A stretch of 64,000 nt of DNA. Source: Octadecabacter antarcticus 307 (GTDB lineage Bacteria > Pseudomonadota > Alphaproteobacteria > Rhodobacterales > Rhodobacteraceae). The DNA lies in NCBI RefSeq assembly GCF_000155675.2, contig NC_020911.1, positions 734,501 to 798,500 of the forward strand, in the 5' to 3' direction. This document shows positions 25,784 through 34,394 of the stretch, piece by piece. The translations under genes and the position numbers were made by a program. The number at the start of each line of letters is the position of its first letter. Position 1 is the first letter of the stretch. The notes beneath the pieces were generated by a model. The model was not told the DNA's origin, made no database searches, and was given only the letters and a program-made list of their open reading frames with translations.

Positions 25784-27231
25784 AACTTAATGACCCATCT
25801 CTCCTTGAGACCCGTGCATTCGTAAATGGTCAATGGATTGAAACCGGAGATACATTTCCAGTCCACAATCCTTCGACTGGCGAAAAGATTGCTGATGTAA
25901 CTGATTTAGCCATCAGCGATGTCAGCCATGCTATTGACGGCGCATACGATGCCAAAATCGCGTGGGGAATGAAGACCGGTAAAGAGCGAGGTGCCATTTT
26001 ACGAAAATGGTACGATCTGATAGTTGAGAACGTTGACGATCTGGCATCAATCTTAACCGCTGAAATGGGCAAGCCTTTAGCAGAAGCTAAGGGTGAGATC
26101 ATGTACGGTGCGTCGTACATTGAGTGGTTTGCCGAGGAAGCCAAACGTATTTACGGAGACGTAATTCCAGGCCATCAACCAGACAAACGCATTGTTGTTC
26201 TCAAACAGCCAGTAGGTGTCGTGGGTTCAATTACTCCTTGGAATTTTCCGAACGCAATGATCGCGCGGAAAGTAGCGCCGGCGCTCGCAGTTGGCTGTAC
26301 CTTTGTTGCTCGCCCTGCAGAGCTGACACCATTGTCAGCCCTTGCAATGGCAGTCTTGGGTGAGCGTGCTGGGATACCGAGCGGTGTTTTCAGTGTTATT
26401 ACGAGCAGTGACTCTTCCGCTGTTGGTAAAGAACTCTGCGCAAACACGAAAGTTGCCAAAATCACTTTCACCGGCTCAACCCGAGTTGGCAAAATTTTGA
26501 TGGAACAAGGGGCAGCAACCGTTAAAAAAGTCTCGATGGAGTTGGGGGGAAACGCACCTTTCATTGTGTTCGATGATGCCGATATCGATGCAGCAGTTGA
26601 AGGTGCATTGATTGCAAAGTTCAGAAACGCTGGTCAAACCTGCGTTTGTGCTAACCGGATATATGTACAATCAGGTGTCTATAAAGAGTTTTCCGAGAAG
26701 CTGGCCCAACGAGTGGCCGCGTTCATTATTGGCGATGGTTTTGGGGAAGGGGTCACTGTTGGTCCTCTGATCAATGCAGCTGCTTTGGCAAAAGTTGAAT
26801 CTCATCTCTCTGATGCCATTGCAAAGGGTGCTACTCTGGCGACAGGAGGTCAGCGTCATAGTTTGGGCGGGACATTTTTTGAGCCGACCGTAGTCACAGG
26901 CATGAAAAAAAATATGCTCGTTTCTCACGAAGAAACTTTTGGCCCGATAGCACCCTTGTTCGAGTTTGAAACTGAGGATGAAGCAGTCGAACTCGCAAAC
27001 GACACAGAATTTGGCTTGGCTGGTTACTTCTATTCCAATGACATCAGACGAGTCTGGCGTGTTGCAGAACTGTTAGAGACAGGAATGGTTGGTATCAACA
27101 CAGGGCTAATATCTACCGAGGTCGCGCCATTTGGCGGTATCAAACAGTCCGGGCAGGGACGTGAAGGCTCCAAGTACGGTGCCGACGACTATCTTGAGCT
27201 AAAATACATGTGCTTTGGCGAGATCAGCTAG
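25777..27231 (+). CDS. gabD: Succinate-semialdehyde dehydrogenase
   Basis: A 484-residue NAD(P)-dependent aldehyde dehydrogenase. TPWNFPNAMIARKVAPALA, the catalytic-glutamate block SMELGGNAPFIVF, the catalytic cysteine in NAGQTCVCANRIY and ETFGPIAPLF all match GabD. ATG 25777 is preceded by GGGAG at normal spacing and overlaps the gabT stop; a GTG at 25771 is too close to that site. It oxidises succinate semialdehyde to succinate. Confidence 0.88.
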   Translation: MLKLNDPSLLETRAFVNGQWIETGDTFPVHNPSTGEKIADVTDLAISDVSHAIDGAYDAKIAWGMKTGKERGAILRKWYDLIVENVDDLASILTAEMGKPLAEAKGEIMYGASYIEWFAEEAKRIYGDVIPGHQPDKRIVVLKQPVGVVGSITPWNFPNAMIARKVAPALAVGCTFVARPAELTPLSALAMAVLGERAGIPSGVFSVITSSDSSAVGKELCANTKVAKITFTGSTRVGKILMEQGAATVKKVSMELGGNAPFIVFDDADIDAAVEGALIAKFRNAGQTCVCANRIYVQSGVYKEFSEKLAQRVAAFIIGDGFGEGVTVGPLINAAALAKVESHLSDAIAKGATLATGGQRHSLGGTFFEPTVVTGMKKNMLVSHEETFGPIAPLFEFETEDEAVELANDTEFGLAGYFYSNDIRRVWRVAELLETGMVGINTGLISTEVAPFGGIKQSGQGREGSKYGADDYLELKYMCFGEIS

Positions 27232-27318
27232 CGATCTTGCGCAAAGATAAATGGCACCGAAAATCTAGTGTGATCTTTTGTCGAGATAGGGCACAGACCT
27301 CCAAGGAATTATCAACCA

Positions 27319-28080
27319 ATGAAAATGGAGAGGATTGAAGTGCGAAATGCAAAAACAGACCTCTCTGGACTGTCGTTGGAGGGCGTTTGCTTTGAGATCG
27401 CCGGAAGGCAGATACTTGAGGACCTTTCTCTTAGAACGGAATCAGCGCGAATAGGTATTGTTGGCCGCAATGGCTCTGGAAAATCGACGTTATCTCGTCT
27501 TATTGCGGGTCTTATCAAACCGTCATCAGGCTCTATTTTGGTGAACGGAATCTCGCCTGCAAAGGACCGAAAAGCAGCACTTACAGAAGTCGGTATTCTG
27601 TTCCAAAACCCTGACCACCAGATTATCTTTCCAACTGTGCAGGAAGAGATTGCCTTCGGTCTACGACAGCTCGGTCAAACTAGAGACGAAGCAGCGCAGG
27701 GAACTGAGCGGACGCTGGCTCGCTTCGGTAAGTCCCATTGGATCGATGCTAACGTCAGCACATTGTCACAAGGTCAAAAGCAACTGCTTTGCTTGATGGC
27801 AATTTCAGCGATGCAACCGAAGACAGTTATTCTGGATGAACCTCTATCAGGCCTCGACATACCTACGGGCATCCAGCTTCAGAAGTATTTCTCGGGCTAC
27901 CCTGGGAACCTGATTCACATTACTCACAATCCCGAAGACCTCAGAGAGTTCGACTTTGCGCTTTGGCTAGAGGGCGGACGTCTGGTTGATTTTGGAAGCT
28001 GCGATGACGTATTGGTGCAGTACAAGGCGCAGATGAAAAAATGGGGAGCAACAGATGATATCTCTGACCTCTCCGATTAG
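27319..28080 (+). CDS. bioM: Energy-coupling factor ATPase of the biotin transporter
   Basis: A 253-residue ABC ATPase. Walker A is GRNGSGKST, the Q-loop ILFQNPDHQIIFPT is typical of ECF/cobalt-type ATPases, the signature is LSQGQKQLL, and Walker B is TVILDEPLSGLD. It is followed by an ECF transmembrane gene (26-base overlap) and BioY, so the set is BioMNY. It powers biotin uptake, apt beside an operon whose carboxylase needs biotin. Confidence 0.85.
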   Translation: MKMERIEVRNAKTDLSGLSLEGVCFEIAGRQILEDLSLRTESARIGIVGRNGSGKSTLSRLIAGLIKPSSGSILVNGISPAKDRKAALTEVGILFQNPDHQIIFPTVQEEIAFGLRQLGQTRDEAAQGTERTLARFGKSHWIDANVSTLSQGQKQLLCLMAISAMQPKTVILDEPLSGLDIPTGIQLQKYFSGYPGNLIHITHNPEDLREFDFALWLEGGRLVDFGSCDDVLVQYKAQMKKWGATDDISDLSD

Positions 28081-28657
28081 AACTAAGGCACATGACTGGC
28101 CAGCCTCATTCAAGCTCGGTTCATTGTGTATAACGACAGCTCTTCTTTTCCTTATCGAAGACATTTGGGTCCTCATATCCGTGTTCACACTTGTGATGCT
28201 TACTTATGCATTGCCTGGGAAGGTTTTCTTCCTAAACGGCTTGCGCCAACTTAGGATGCTGTGGCCGTTCATCCTGATCGTCGGCATATGGCATGTTTGG
28301 ATCGGAAGCTTCGTAGACGGTGGTGTCATTGTCGTTCGCCTCGTCAGCGCTGTTGCGCTTGCTAACCTTGTAACCATGACGACAAAGCTCTCGGACATGA
28401 TTGATGTGATCAGTGTCATTTTACGGCCCCTTCATGCCTTAGGCTTGAAACCAAAAGTTGTCGAAATTGCCATCGCACTGGTGATAAGATTAACACCCGT
28501 TCTCGTAAACAAAGGCAGTCAATTGTCCGATGCTTGGCGCGCACGATCTGAACGCGCGCCGAGCTGGCGCATCATCTTACCGTTCACCATCCTTGCTCTC
28601 GATGACACCGATCACGTTGCGGATGCATTGAAGGCACGTGGTGGGCTCGAAAGCTAA
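28055..28657 (+). CDS. bioN: Energy-coupling factor transmembrane protein of the biotin transporter
   Basis: A 200-residue membrane protein with four or five hydrophobic segments and the coupling motif region DAWRARSERAPSWR, matching the A-R-G/S motifs of EcfT/BioN. It couples the BioM ATPase to BioY. The last 44 codons have a diverged duplicate at 33039-33170, directly upstream of the nitroreductase gene. Confidence 0.8.
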   Translation: MISLTSPIRTKAHDWPASFKLGSLCITTALLFLIEDIWVLISVFTLVMLTYALPGKVFFLNGLRQLRMLWPFILIVGIWHVWIGSFVDGGVIVVRLVSAVALANLVTMTTKLSDMIDVISVILRPLHALGLKPKVVEIAIALVIRLTPVLVNKGSQLSDAWRARSERAPSWRIILPFTILALDDTDHVADALKARGGLES

Positions 28658-28668
28658 TAGGAAACCCA

Positions 28669-29214
28669 ATGGAAAAAAATGTTGCTCTAATCGCCTTGTT
28701 CGCAGCCTTAATCGCTGCACTTGGCCTCATTCCGAAACTAACGCTTGGTTTCGGCGTACCTATCACTGCGCAAAGCCTCGGTGTTATGCTGTGTGGAACA
28801 ATATTGGGATCAAAGCGCGGAGCAATGTCCGTCTTGTTGTTGCTCTTGCTCGTGGCAGTAGGGCTGCCGCTTCTTTCTGGAGGACGAGGGGGGCTTGGCT
28901 TGTTCGTTTCACCTTCAGCTGGCTTCCTGATTGGCTGGCCCGTGGCGGCCTTTGTAACTGGCATGATTGTTGAAAAATGGCGCGGCTACTCACTAGCTGT
29001 CGTGGCGGGTGTTGCTTCAGTGATCGGAGGCATTCTTGTGATGTACGTGTTTGGCATCGCGGGGCTTTCTATTGCCTTAGACAAATCGCTATTGGAAGCG
29101 ACAGGGTTGGTAGCTGCGTTCGTACCTGGTGATGTTATTAAAGCTGTGATTGCAGGGATGCTGACGGCCGCATTAGCGAAAGCGCGGCCAGCCAGTGTTT
29201 TGTCGGTTACATAG
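28669..29214 (+). CDS. bioY: Biotin transporter substrate-binding subunit BioY
   Basis: A 181-residue S component. Family blocks include VPITAQSLGVMLCGTILGSKRGAMSVLLLLL (split by one loop), GGRGGLGLFVSPSAGFLIGW and FVPGDVIKAVIA, which hold the biotin-binding residues. It lies 11 bases after bioN. With BioM and BioN it forms the complete high-affinity uptake system. Confidence 0.88.
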   Translation: MEKNVALIALFAALIAALGLIPKLTLGFGVPITAQSLGVMLCGTILGSKRGAMSVLLLLLLVAVGLPLLSGGRGGLGLFVSPSAGFLIGWPVAAFVTGMIVEKWRGYSLAVVAGVASVIGGILVMYVFGIAGLSIALDKSLLEATGLVAAFVPGDVIKAVIAGMLTAALAKARPASVLSVT

Positions 29215-29221
29215 AAATCTG

Positions 29222-29335
29222 ATGACCTCTGGCTTCGAAAAACTCATGTTGCAAAGGCCGGCAATCAGCGCGTTTCTGGACGATTTGTTTGATCGTCGAG
29301 CGCTCGCGAAAACAAGTATCGTACGAAAGGTTTAG
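29222..29335 (+). pseudogene. Nitroreductase N-terminal fragment (duplicate of 33167)
   Basis: A 37-codon frame just after bioY, GFEKLMLQRPAISAFLDD then FDRRAL, parallels the start of the intact nitroreductase (RFEKLMLQRRSIRAFLDD, VDRRTL). It then degenerates and stops at 29335. With the bioN fragment at 33039 it shows that the bioN/bioY-to-nitroreductase junction was once duplicated. Confidence 0.6.
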
Positions 29336-29340
29336 AGGAC

Positions 29341-30210
29341 ATGCGCGAAGAAGAAACCGGCGAAGTTTATTTTGCGAACAGTTTGGACGAAGCAATTTCA
29401 ATCCTATCGGATAGAGAACGAAGTCTCGTGCCTATTGCAGGTGGGACCTGGCTGATGAGGTCTGAAAAGAGGAAAGAAGCCTTGGCGCCGGGTTTCCTTG
29501 CCTTATCCAATGTTTCTGAGCTTCGCGGTTTTCATATGGAGTCGAACCAAATCTCCATCGGCGCTCTAACAACACATCATGATCTTGGCGTCGCACTTGA
29601 AGGATCGCCAGAATTGTTTGGTCTTGCTGATGCCGCACGAATTTCAGCAACGCCCGGTGTTCGTCGCCTCGCAACCGTTGGCGGAAATATCTGTACTGAT
29701 GGCTTTCATTCGCCAGATATTGCGACTGCATTGCTGGCCCTTGATGCTCAAGTTGAGGTTGCTGGTGCCTCTGGCACGAGCAGCTTGCCCCTTTCGGAAT
29801 ATCTAAACAGTAGAAAAGAGAGACCGCTGGATGAAATTCTCGTCAGGGTGATGCTTCCTCGGATGGCTGGCGCAACCTCTCATGTACGACTGACGATGAA
29901 GTCGTCGGGAGACTATCCTGTTGCGATCGTAAGTGTTGGTGCTGTGATCAGTTCAACATCGGTTCTGACTGACCTAAGAGTCGCCATCGGATCGGTAGAA
30001 GAAACACCGCGCCGATGGACTGCTTTAGAGGATGCTCTCGAAGGGCAAGTTTTTCGACCGGAAGAATGCAAATCTCAAGCCAGAGACTTGTCTGTAGACT
30101 TTAACGGCCGTGATGCTGTCGATGCTCCAGGTTCATATAGGGTGAGTGTACTCCCCCACCTCGTTCAATCGGCCCTAGCTTCTATATTCAATCAAAAAAG
30201 GGGGGGGTAG
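29341..30210 (+). CDS. Molybdenum hydroxylase FAD-binding subunit, CoxM/XdhB-like
   Basis: A 289-residue FAD-binding medium subunit. FAD loops are visible as PIAGGTWLM and ATVGGNICTDGFHSPDIAT, close to the family's AGGT and T-x-GGN motifs. The C-terminal CO-dehydrogenase flavoprotein domain follows (VRLTMKSSGDYPVAIVSVG). Electrons from the Mo centre pass through 2Fe-2S clusters to this FAD. Its stop abuts the iron-sulfur subunit gene. Confidence 0.82.
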   Translation: MREEETGEVYFANSLDEAISILSDRERSLVPIAGGTWLMRSEKRKEALAPGFLALSNVSELRGFHMESNQISIGALTTHHDLGVALEGSPELFGLADAARISATPGVRRLATVGGNICTDGFHSPDIATALLALDAQVEVAGASGTSSLPLSEYLNSRKERPLDEILVRVMLPRMAGATSHVRLTMKSSGDYPVAIVSVGAVISSTSVLTDLRVAIGSVEETPRRWTALEDALEGQVFRPEECKSQARDLSVDFNGRDAVDAPGSYRVSVLPHLVQSALASIFNQKRGG

Positions 30211-30212
30211 TG

Positions 30213-30683
30213 ATGGCGATACGTTTAACTATAAACGGGGAAAAGCAGGTCTTTCACGGCGACCCACGCACTAGCCTATTGGAGGTCCTGCGAGACACAT
30301 TCCGCCTGACTGGAGCTAAGGACGTCTGCGGTGAAGGGTTTTGCGGAACGTGCAACGTGCATATCAATGGTGAAGCACTGCCTGCATGTCTTCGTCCAAT
30401 CGGTATGCTCGAGGGAGCCGAAGTTACCACAATTGAGGGCCTGTCCCCGATGGGCACGTTCAATGCGGTCCAAGCCGCGCTCGAGAAACATGACGTCGTA
30501 CAGTGCGGCATGTGTTTTCCGGGGTTGGTGATGACCATGAGCAAGTTTTTTGAGACCAACAGCAATCCCTCACGCGCTGAAATCAAGTCAGCAATGACAG
30601 GGAACTTATGTCGATGCACTGGTTACGAGTTAATTGTGGATGCGTTGGCTTCGATTGCTCATGAGCGAGGGCTGGTTCAATGA
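30213..30683 (+). CDS. Molybdenum hydroxylase 2Fe-2S subunit, CoxS/XdhC-like
   Basis: A 156-residue small subunit with both cluster motifs: plant-ferredoxin type C39, C44, C47, C59 (CGEGFCGTCNVH...C) and the four-helix type C98, C101, C133, C135 (CGMC...CRC). ATG 30213 is preferred to the GTG at 30210. It overlaps the large-subunit start by four bases. Confidence 0.88.
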   Translation: MAIRLTINGEKQVFHGDPRTSLLEVLRDTFRLTGAKDVCGEGFCGTCNVHINGEALPACLRPIGMLEGAEVTTIEGLSPMGTFNAVQAALEKHDVVQCGMCFPGLVMTMSKFFETNSNPSRAEIKSAMTGNLCRCTGYELIVDALASIAHERGLVQ

Positions 30684-33037
30684 CATATCTACAAGCACAA
30701 AATAACGCCGTCATGGATTATCCCCGAAGAGACGCCTCGGATAAGTTGCGGGGCCGAACCAAATACACGGTGGACCAAGGTGGTCTTGAAACACTCCATG
30801 CTGTCCTAGTACGTTCTGAGGTAGCGTCAGGCAAAATCATTCAACTAGACGCAAAAGCTGCGCTAGAGATGCCAGGCGTGCGGGGAATAGCGACTTCGGT
30901 GGACGCTCCCGGTTCCCACGGACTTGGCATAGCCGATCATCCAATTTTTGCGGATGGTCATGTACGTTATCACGGAGAACCGATAGCTGCGATTGCAGCA
31001 AAGACACGACGCCAAGCATTGGAAGCTGCGAAGAAAGTCGTCGTCAAGATTGAAGCGTCTAAACCCAACTTAACAATGGCTCAGTCGCTTGCAAAAGATG
31101 CCCGTCTTATTCATCCAGACTGGGAAGACTACGAAATTCTCTACGACGGCGCGGCTCGCGGAGGCAATATCGCTTGGGAAGCCACGGTGCGGCGTGGGGA
31201 TACGCAAGCAGAATTCGACAGAGATGACATCACTGTTGTTGAAGGATGCTACCGCGTTGGTCGACAAAATCATGTTTCCTTTGAACCCCGGGCTGTCATT
31301 GCCTCATTTGAAGATGGACGGTTCCACGTCATAACCTCGACGCAAGTGCCTTGGACCGTGCGACATGTAACTGCAAAAGTGCTTGAAATTCCTGAATCGC
31401 ATGTTCGCGTGACCGTGCCGCCAGTTGGCGGTGGGTTTGGGCTAAAATTCGACTGTTCTCTGGAACCATACGCGGCCATCCTCGCGAAAAAAACGGGTCA
31501 ACCGGTCTCGCTTATCAATTCGCGAGAAGAAGAGATGTTAACGTGTTTATGTCGAGAAAACGCAGAAATTCGCCTTAAGTCCGCTGTTACAAAGGACGGT
31601 GAAATCGTCGCGCGCGAAGGGACTGTCCTAATGGACGCTGGCGCGTACGGCGGTGAGCAAGTATTCCTGACAACTATGACTGCTCACACCTTAGGTGGAA
31701 ACTACCGGTTAGGTGCAGCCAAGATTGCTAGTCAGGCTGTTTATACAAACACACCTCCGAATGGCGCTTTCAGGGCATGCAACGGTGTCTACAACACCTT
31801 CGCTCTAGAACGGCATACTGATGAGATCTGCAAAGCAATCGGCATGGACCCTGTTGCGTTCCGAAAATTGAATGTCGTGGGCGACGGATCACTTGGGGCG
31901 ACAGGGCAGGTCTTTGAGGGTGATGTGCTAGGACCGATGCTAGACCGCATGGATGTACTCATTTCGAAGGATAGCCCTGCTGAGGTTGACACGTCCGAAT
32001 ATCTGTATGGACGGGCGACTACGGTCGGCACTTGGTTCATATTTGTTGGCCCGTCCGCCGCCACTGTAAACTTAAATGCAGACGGTAGCGCAACGCTGGT
32101 AACCTCTGGAGTTGAAATTGGCTCCGGTACGATGATGCAGTCATTGCCTCAAATGGTGGGGGCCGATCTGGGCATACATCCTGACAATGTCATCGTGAAG
32201 ACAGCAGACACAGATGCGTCAGGACGAGATCTTGGAGTTGGGGGCGGACGTACAACTGTGTCCATTGGGGCAGCCAGTACGGCTGCATGCGCTGAGGTGC
32301 GTGACAAGCTATTCGAGATTGCTAGTGAATTGCTCCAAACAGCAACCAATAAACTTGTTCTTGTGAATGGGCGCGTCGAGATTGCAGGCATGGCAGGATC
32401 GGGAATGCCCATTCAAACGGTAATTGCAGAAGCCGAAGCTCGTAATGGTCCCATTGCGGGCAGTGGAGCGTTCACGGCACCCGGAACACCGGCAATGCCA
32501 GGATGTGCTGCGGGTCATTTCATTGACGCGATCGATATTCCTGTTTTTGCAGTCCACGATTGCGAAGTAGCAGTCCACAAAGAAACCGGAAAGGTTTCTG
32601 TTCTCAGCTATCGTGTGGTGCAAGACGTGGGCCGGGCCATAAACCCGCGGGCCATTCGAAGTCAAGTTCAAGGTGGTGTGGTCCAAGGTATGGGCTATGC
32701 TTTAAGTGAAGAGATAACGATCAATGATAAAGGGTGCATCGATCAGGACGGCTTTGAAACCTACAAAATACCCAGTGTTGGAGACGTCCTCCCGATCGAT
32801 CTAGATCTATTTGAAGGTGCGCCTTCAGCGGGCCCTTTAGGCACGAAGGGAGCAGGCGAAGTTCCAATTCTTAACGTAGGAGCTTCGATAGCATGTGCCG
32901 TTGCCAACGCGACGGGTAAGAAGGTCAATGAGTTGCCACTAACGCCTCCACGCGTTTTGGAACTGATGTCAGAAGACAGCCGATCGCTTGATCTAGAGCA
33001 TATCCAATCAGACTGGGAAAAAAATGTACTGGGTTAA
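30680..33037 (+). CDS. Molybdenum hydroxylase large subunit (xanthine dehydrogenase family)
   Basis: A 785-residue Mo-cofactor subunit. PPVGGGFGLKFDCSLEP (cofactor-binding glycine loop), PPNGAFRACNGVYNTFALE and the catalytic-glutamate block GTKGAGEVPILNVGAS are all present. Enzymes of this family hydroxylate a carbon next to a ring nitrogen (xanthine, nicotinate, quinoline types) or oxidise aldehydes or CO. The CO-dehydrogenase Cys motif is not apparent. Nearby lactam-opening and GABA genes favour an N-heterocycle substrate, which is inference. Confidence 0.83.
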   Translation: MTYLQAQNNAVMDYPRRDASDKLRGRTKYTVDQGGLETLHAVLVRSEVASGKIIQLDAKAALEMPGVRGIATSVDAPGSHGLGIADHPIFADGHVRYHGEPIAAIAAKTRRQALEAAKKVVVKIEASKPNLTMAQSLAKDARLIHPDWEDYEILYDGAARGGNIAWEATVRRGDTQAEFDRDDITVVEGCYRVGRQNHVSFEPRAVIASFEDGRFHVITSTQVPWTVRHVTAKVLEIPESHVRVTVPPVGGGFGLKFDCSLEPYAAILAKKTGQPVSLINSREEEMLTCLCRENAEIRLKSAVTKDGEIVAREGTVLMDAGAYGGEQVFLTTMTAHTLGGNYRLGAAKIASQAVYTNTPPNGAFRACNGVYNTFALERHTDEICKAIGMDPVAFRKLNVVGDGSLGATGQVFEGDVLGPMLDRMDVLISKDSPAEVDTSEYLYGRATTVGTWFIFVGPSAATVNLNADGSATLVTSGVEIGSGTMMQSLPQMVGADLGIHPDNVIVKTADTDASGRDLGVGGGRTTVSIGAASTAACAEVRDKLFEIASELLQTATNKLVLVNGRVEIAGMAGSGMPIQTVIAEAEARNGPIAGSGAFTAPGTPAMPGCAAGHFIDAIDIPVFAVHDCEVAVHKETGKVSVLSYRVVQDVGRAINPRAIRSQVQGGVVQGMGYALSEEITINDKGCIDQDGFETYKIPSVGDVLPIDLDLFEGAPSAGPLGTKGAGEVPILNVGASIACAVANATGKKVNELPLTPPRVLELMSEDSRSLDLEHIQSDWEKNVLG

Positions 33038-33038
33038 C

Positions 33039-33170
33039 GATGCTTGGTATGCTCGACCTAAGCCTACGCCCAGTTGGCGCTTCATCTCGTCGTTCACCAG
33101 TCTTGCTCACGATGGCATCGACCATGTTGGGGATGCATTGAAGGTTTATGGCGGGCTCGAAATCCAATGA
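33039..33170 (+). pseudogene. bioN 3'-end duplicate
   Basis: Read in frame to the TGA at 33168, this gives DAWYARPKPTPSWRF, then HVGDALKVYGGLE, aligning with the bioN C-terminus (DAWRARSERAPSWR, HVADALKARGGLE). It has no start of its own. The TGA overlaps the nitroreductase ATG, as if the two genes were once translationally coupled. Confidence 0.65.
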
Positions 33171-33865
33171 TTTCTCGCTTCGAAAAACTTATGCTGCAAA
33201 GACGCTCAATCAGGGCGTTTCTGGATGATCCTGTTGACCGTCGAACGCTGGAGAAAATTTGCACCGCGGCACGACGTGCGCCAAGTGGTGCAAACCTGCA
33301 GCCCGGAAAGTTTCATGTGCTGACAGGAACAAACTTGGATGCGCTCAAAACACAGCTAACGCTGGCACACACCAGCGGCCAAGAGATCGATCTGGAATAT
33401 TCCTACTTTCCTGAACCTATGCCTGCCGCGCTTAAGGATCGCCAACGGGCGGCAGGGTACGCACTATATGGTGCCCAAGGGATAGAACGGCGAGACGTGA
33501 AGGGCCGTAGAGAGCAATTTGCGCAGAACTACCTTTTCTTCAACGCCCCTGTTGGGGTGGTCGTCACCATTGACCGCAACATGGGCAAGGGCTGTTTCAT
33601 GGATATGGGAATGGCTGTCATGACGTTTCTCCTTGCCGCTGAAGATGCGGGGCTTGGTGCTACCGGAATTGGTGCCATCGCAAACTATGGAGCTGTCGTG
33701 CACCGAGAGCTGGTCTTGCCGGAAGACGAGATGATTGTTTGTGGAATTGCGCTTGGACTTCCCGACATAGCCGCACCGATCAACCAGTTTTGGACGGATC
33801 GAGCCGAGCTTGCCGAATATTCAAATTTTTATGGCTTCAACACTTTGGAGGAGGAAGAACCGTGA
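33167..33865 (+). CDS. Nitroreductase-family flavoprotein
   Basis: A 232-residue FMN-dependent oxidoreductase. The N-terminal RRSIRAFLDDPVDRRTLEKI and ARRAPSGANLQPGKF form the family FMN site; FMDMGMAVMTFLLAAEDAGLG and GIALGLPD follow. The ATG at 33167 gives the family start; the longer frame to 33074 covers the bioN duplicate. The stop overlaps the GTG of the cupin gene. In a ring-degradation setting it may reduce an enamine or unsaturated ring, but the substrate is unknown. Confidence 0.82.
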   Translation: MISRFEKLMLQRRSIRAFLDDPVDRRTLEKICTAARRAPSGANLQPGKFHVLTGTNLDALKTQLTLAHTSGQEIDLEYSYFPEPMPAALKDRQRAAGYALYGAQGIERRDVKGRREQFAQNYLFFNAPVGVVVTIDRNMGKGCFMDMGMAVMTFLLAAEDAGLGATGIGAIANYGAVVHRELVLPEDEMIVCGIALGLPDIAAPINQFWTDRAELAEYSNFYGFNTLEEEEP

Positions 33866-34158
33866 CGAATAGAGCCGAAGCGACCGCCACCGTTCTCATT
33901 GAGAATGAACAGGTGCGGGTCACACGATATGAGTTTGAACCCGGCCAAGAAACAGGATGGCACCGTCATCTCATGGACTACACAGTCACGGCCATTACAG
34001 AATGCACCATGCTCATCGAAACAGACGATGGGCCACAGAACGCAAGTACAGAGCAAGGCGATAGCTATTTTCGCAAAGCGGGTGTGCGGCACAATGTTGT
34101 CAACGATGGGAAGGCCAAAATGGTCTTTGTCGAGCTTGAGTTGAAGCAAGGCGCATGA
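33862..34158 (+). CDS. Small cupin protein
   Basis: A 98-residue single cupin. The first motif has G-W-H-R-H and a later Glu-type metal ligand region, and the second ends with GVRHNVVND; these are the two cupin barrels' metal-binding blocks. It resembles the small cupins annotated with beta-alanine degradation (BauB). GTG 33862 is preceded by GGAGGAGGAAG and overlaps the previous stop. The role in the pathway is unknown. Confidence 0.75.
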   Translation: MTNRAEATATVLIENEQVRVTRYEFEPGQETGWHRHLMDYTVTAITECTMLIETDDGPQNASTEQGDSYFRKAGVRHNVVNDGKAKMVFVELELKQGA

Positions 34159-34394
34159 TCACGACCGACAATATCTACAGGGTTTTCCCAAACTCCCTTC
34201 AAAGCCTCGATCAGCTAGAAGCTGAGTTTCCGTCCCGAGAGCTTGATGATGATGCCGCAGTCACACGCGTGACCGGCAGTCCAAACTCTCAGGACCTGTA
34301 CTCAATTATGCAGGTATTGGGCCGCGAGCGCGTCATGGAGCGGATTTCAATATTCGAGGCATTGAGCATTGAGCAGTTAGGCGGTCGAAAATGA
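34155..34394 (+). CDS. Unknown 79-residue protein
   Basis: A small acidic, probably helical protein in a four-base overlap with both neighbours (ATGA at each end), so it is clearly translated with the operon. Segments such as LQSLDQLEAEFPSRELDDDA and MQVLGRERVMERISIFEALS suggest two helices. No cysteine cluster, signal peptide or carrier-protein DSL motif is present. Function unknown; it could be a partner of the following ligase. Confidence 0.6.
   Translation: MITTDNIYRVFPNSLQSLDQLEAEFPSRELDDDAAVTRVTGSPNSQDLYSIMQVLGRERVMERISIFEALSIEQLGGRK

Noticed and set aside
30680..33037. Aerobic carbon monoxide dehydrogenase large subunit
   Set aside because: The gene order (medium, small, large) fits, but the active-site Cys loop of true CoxL was not found and the accessory cox genes are absent; a general Mo hydroxylase is safer.
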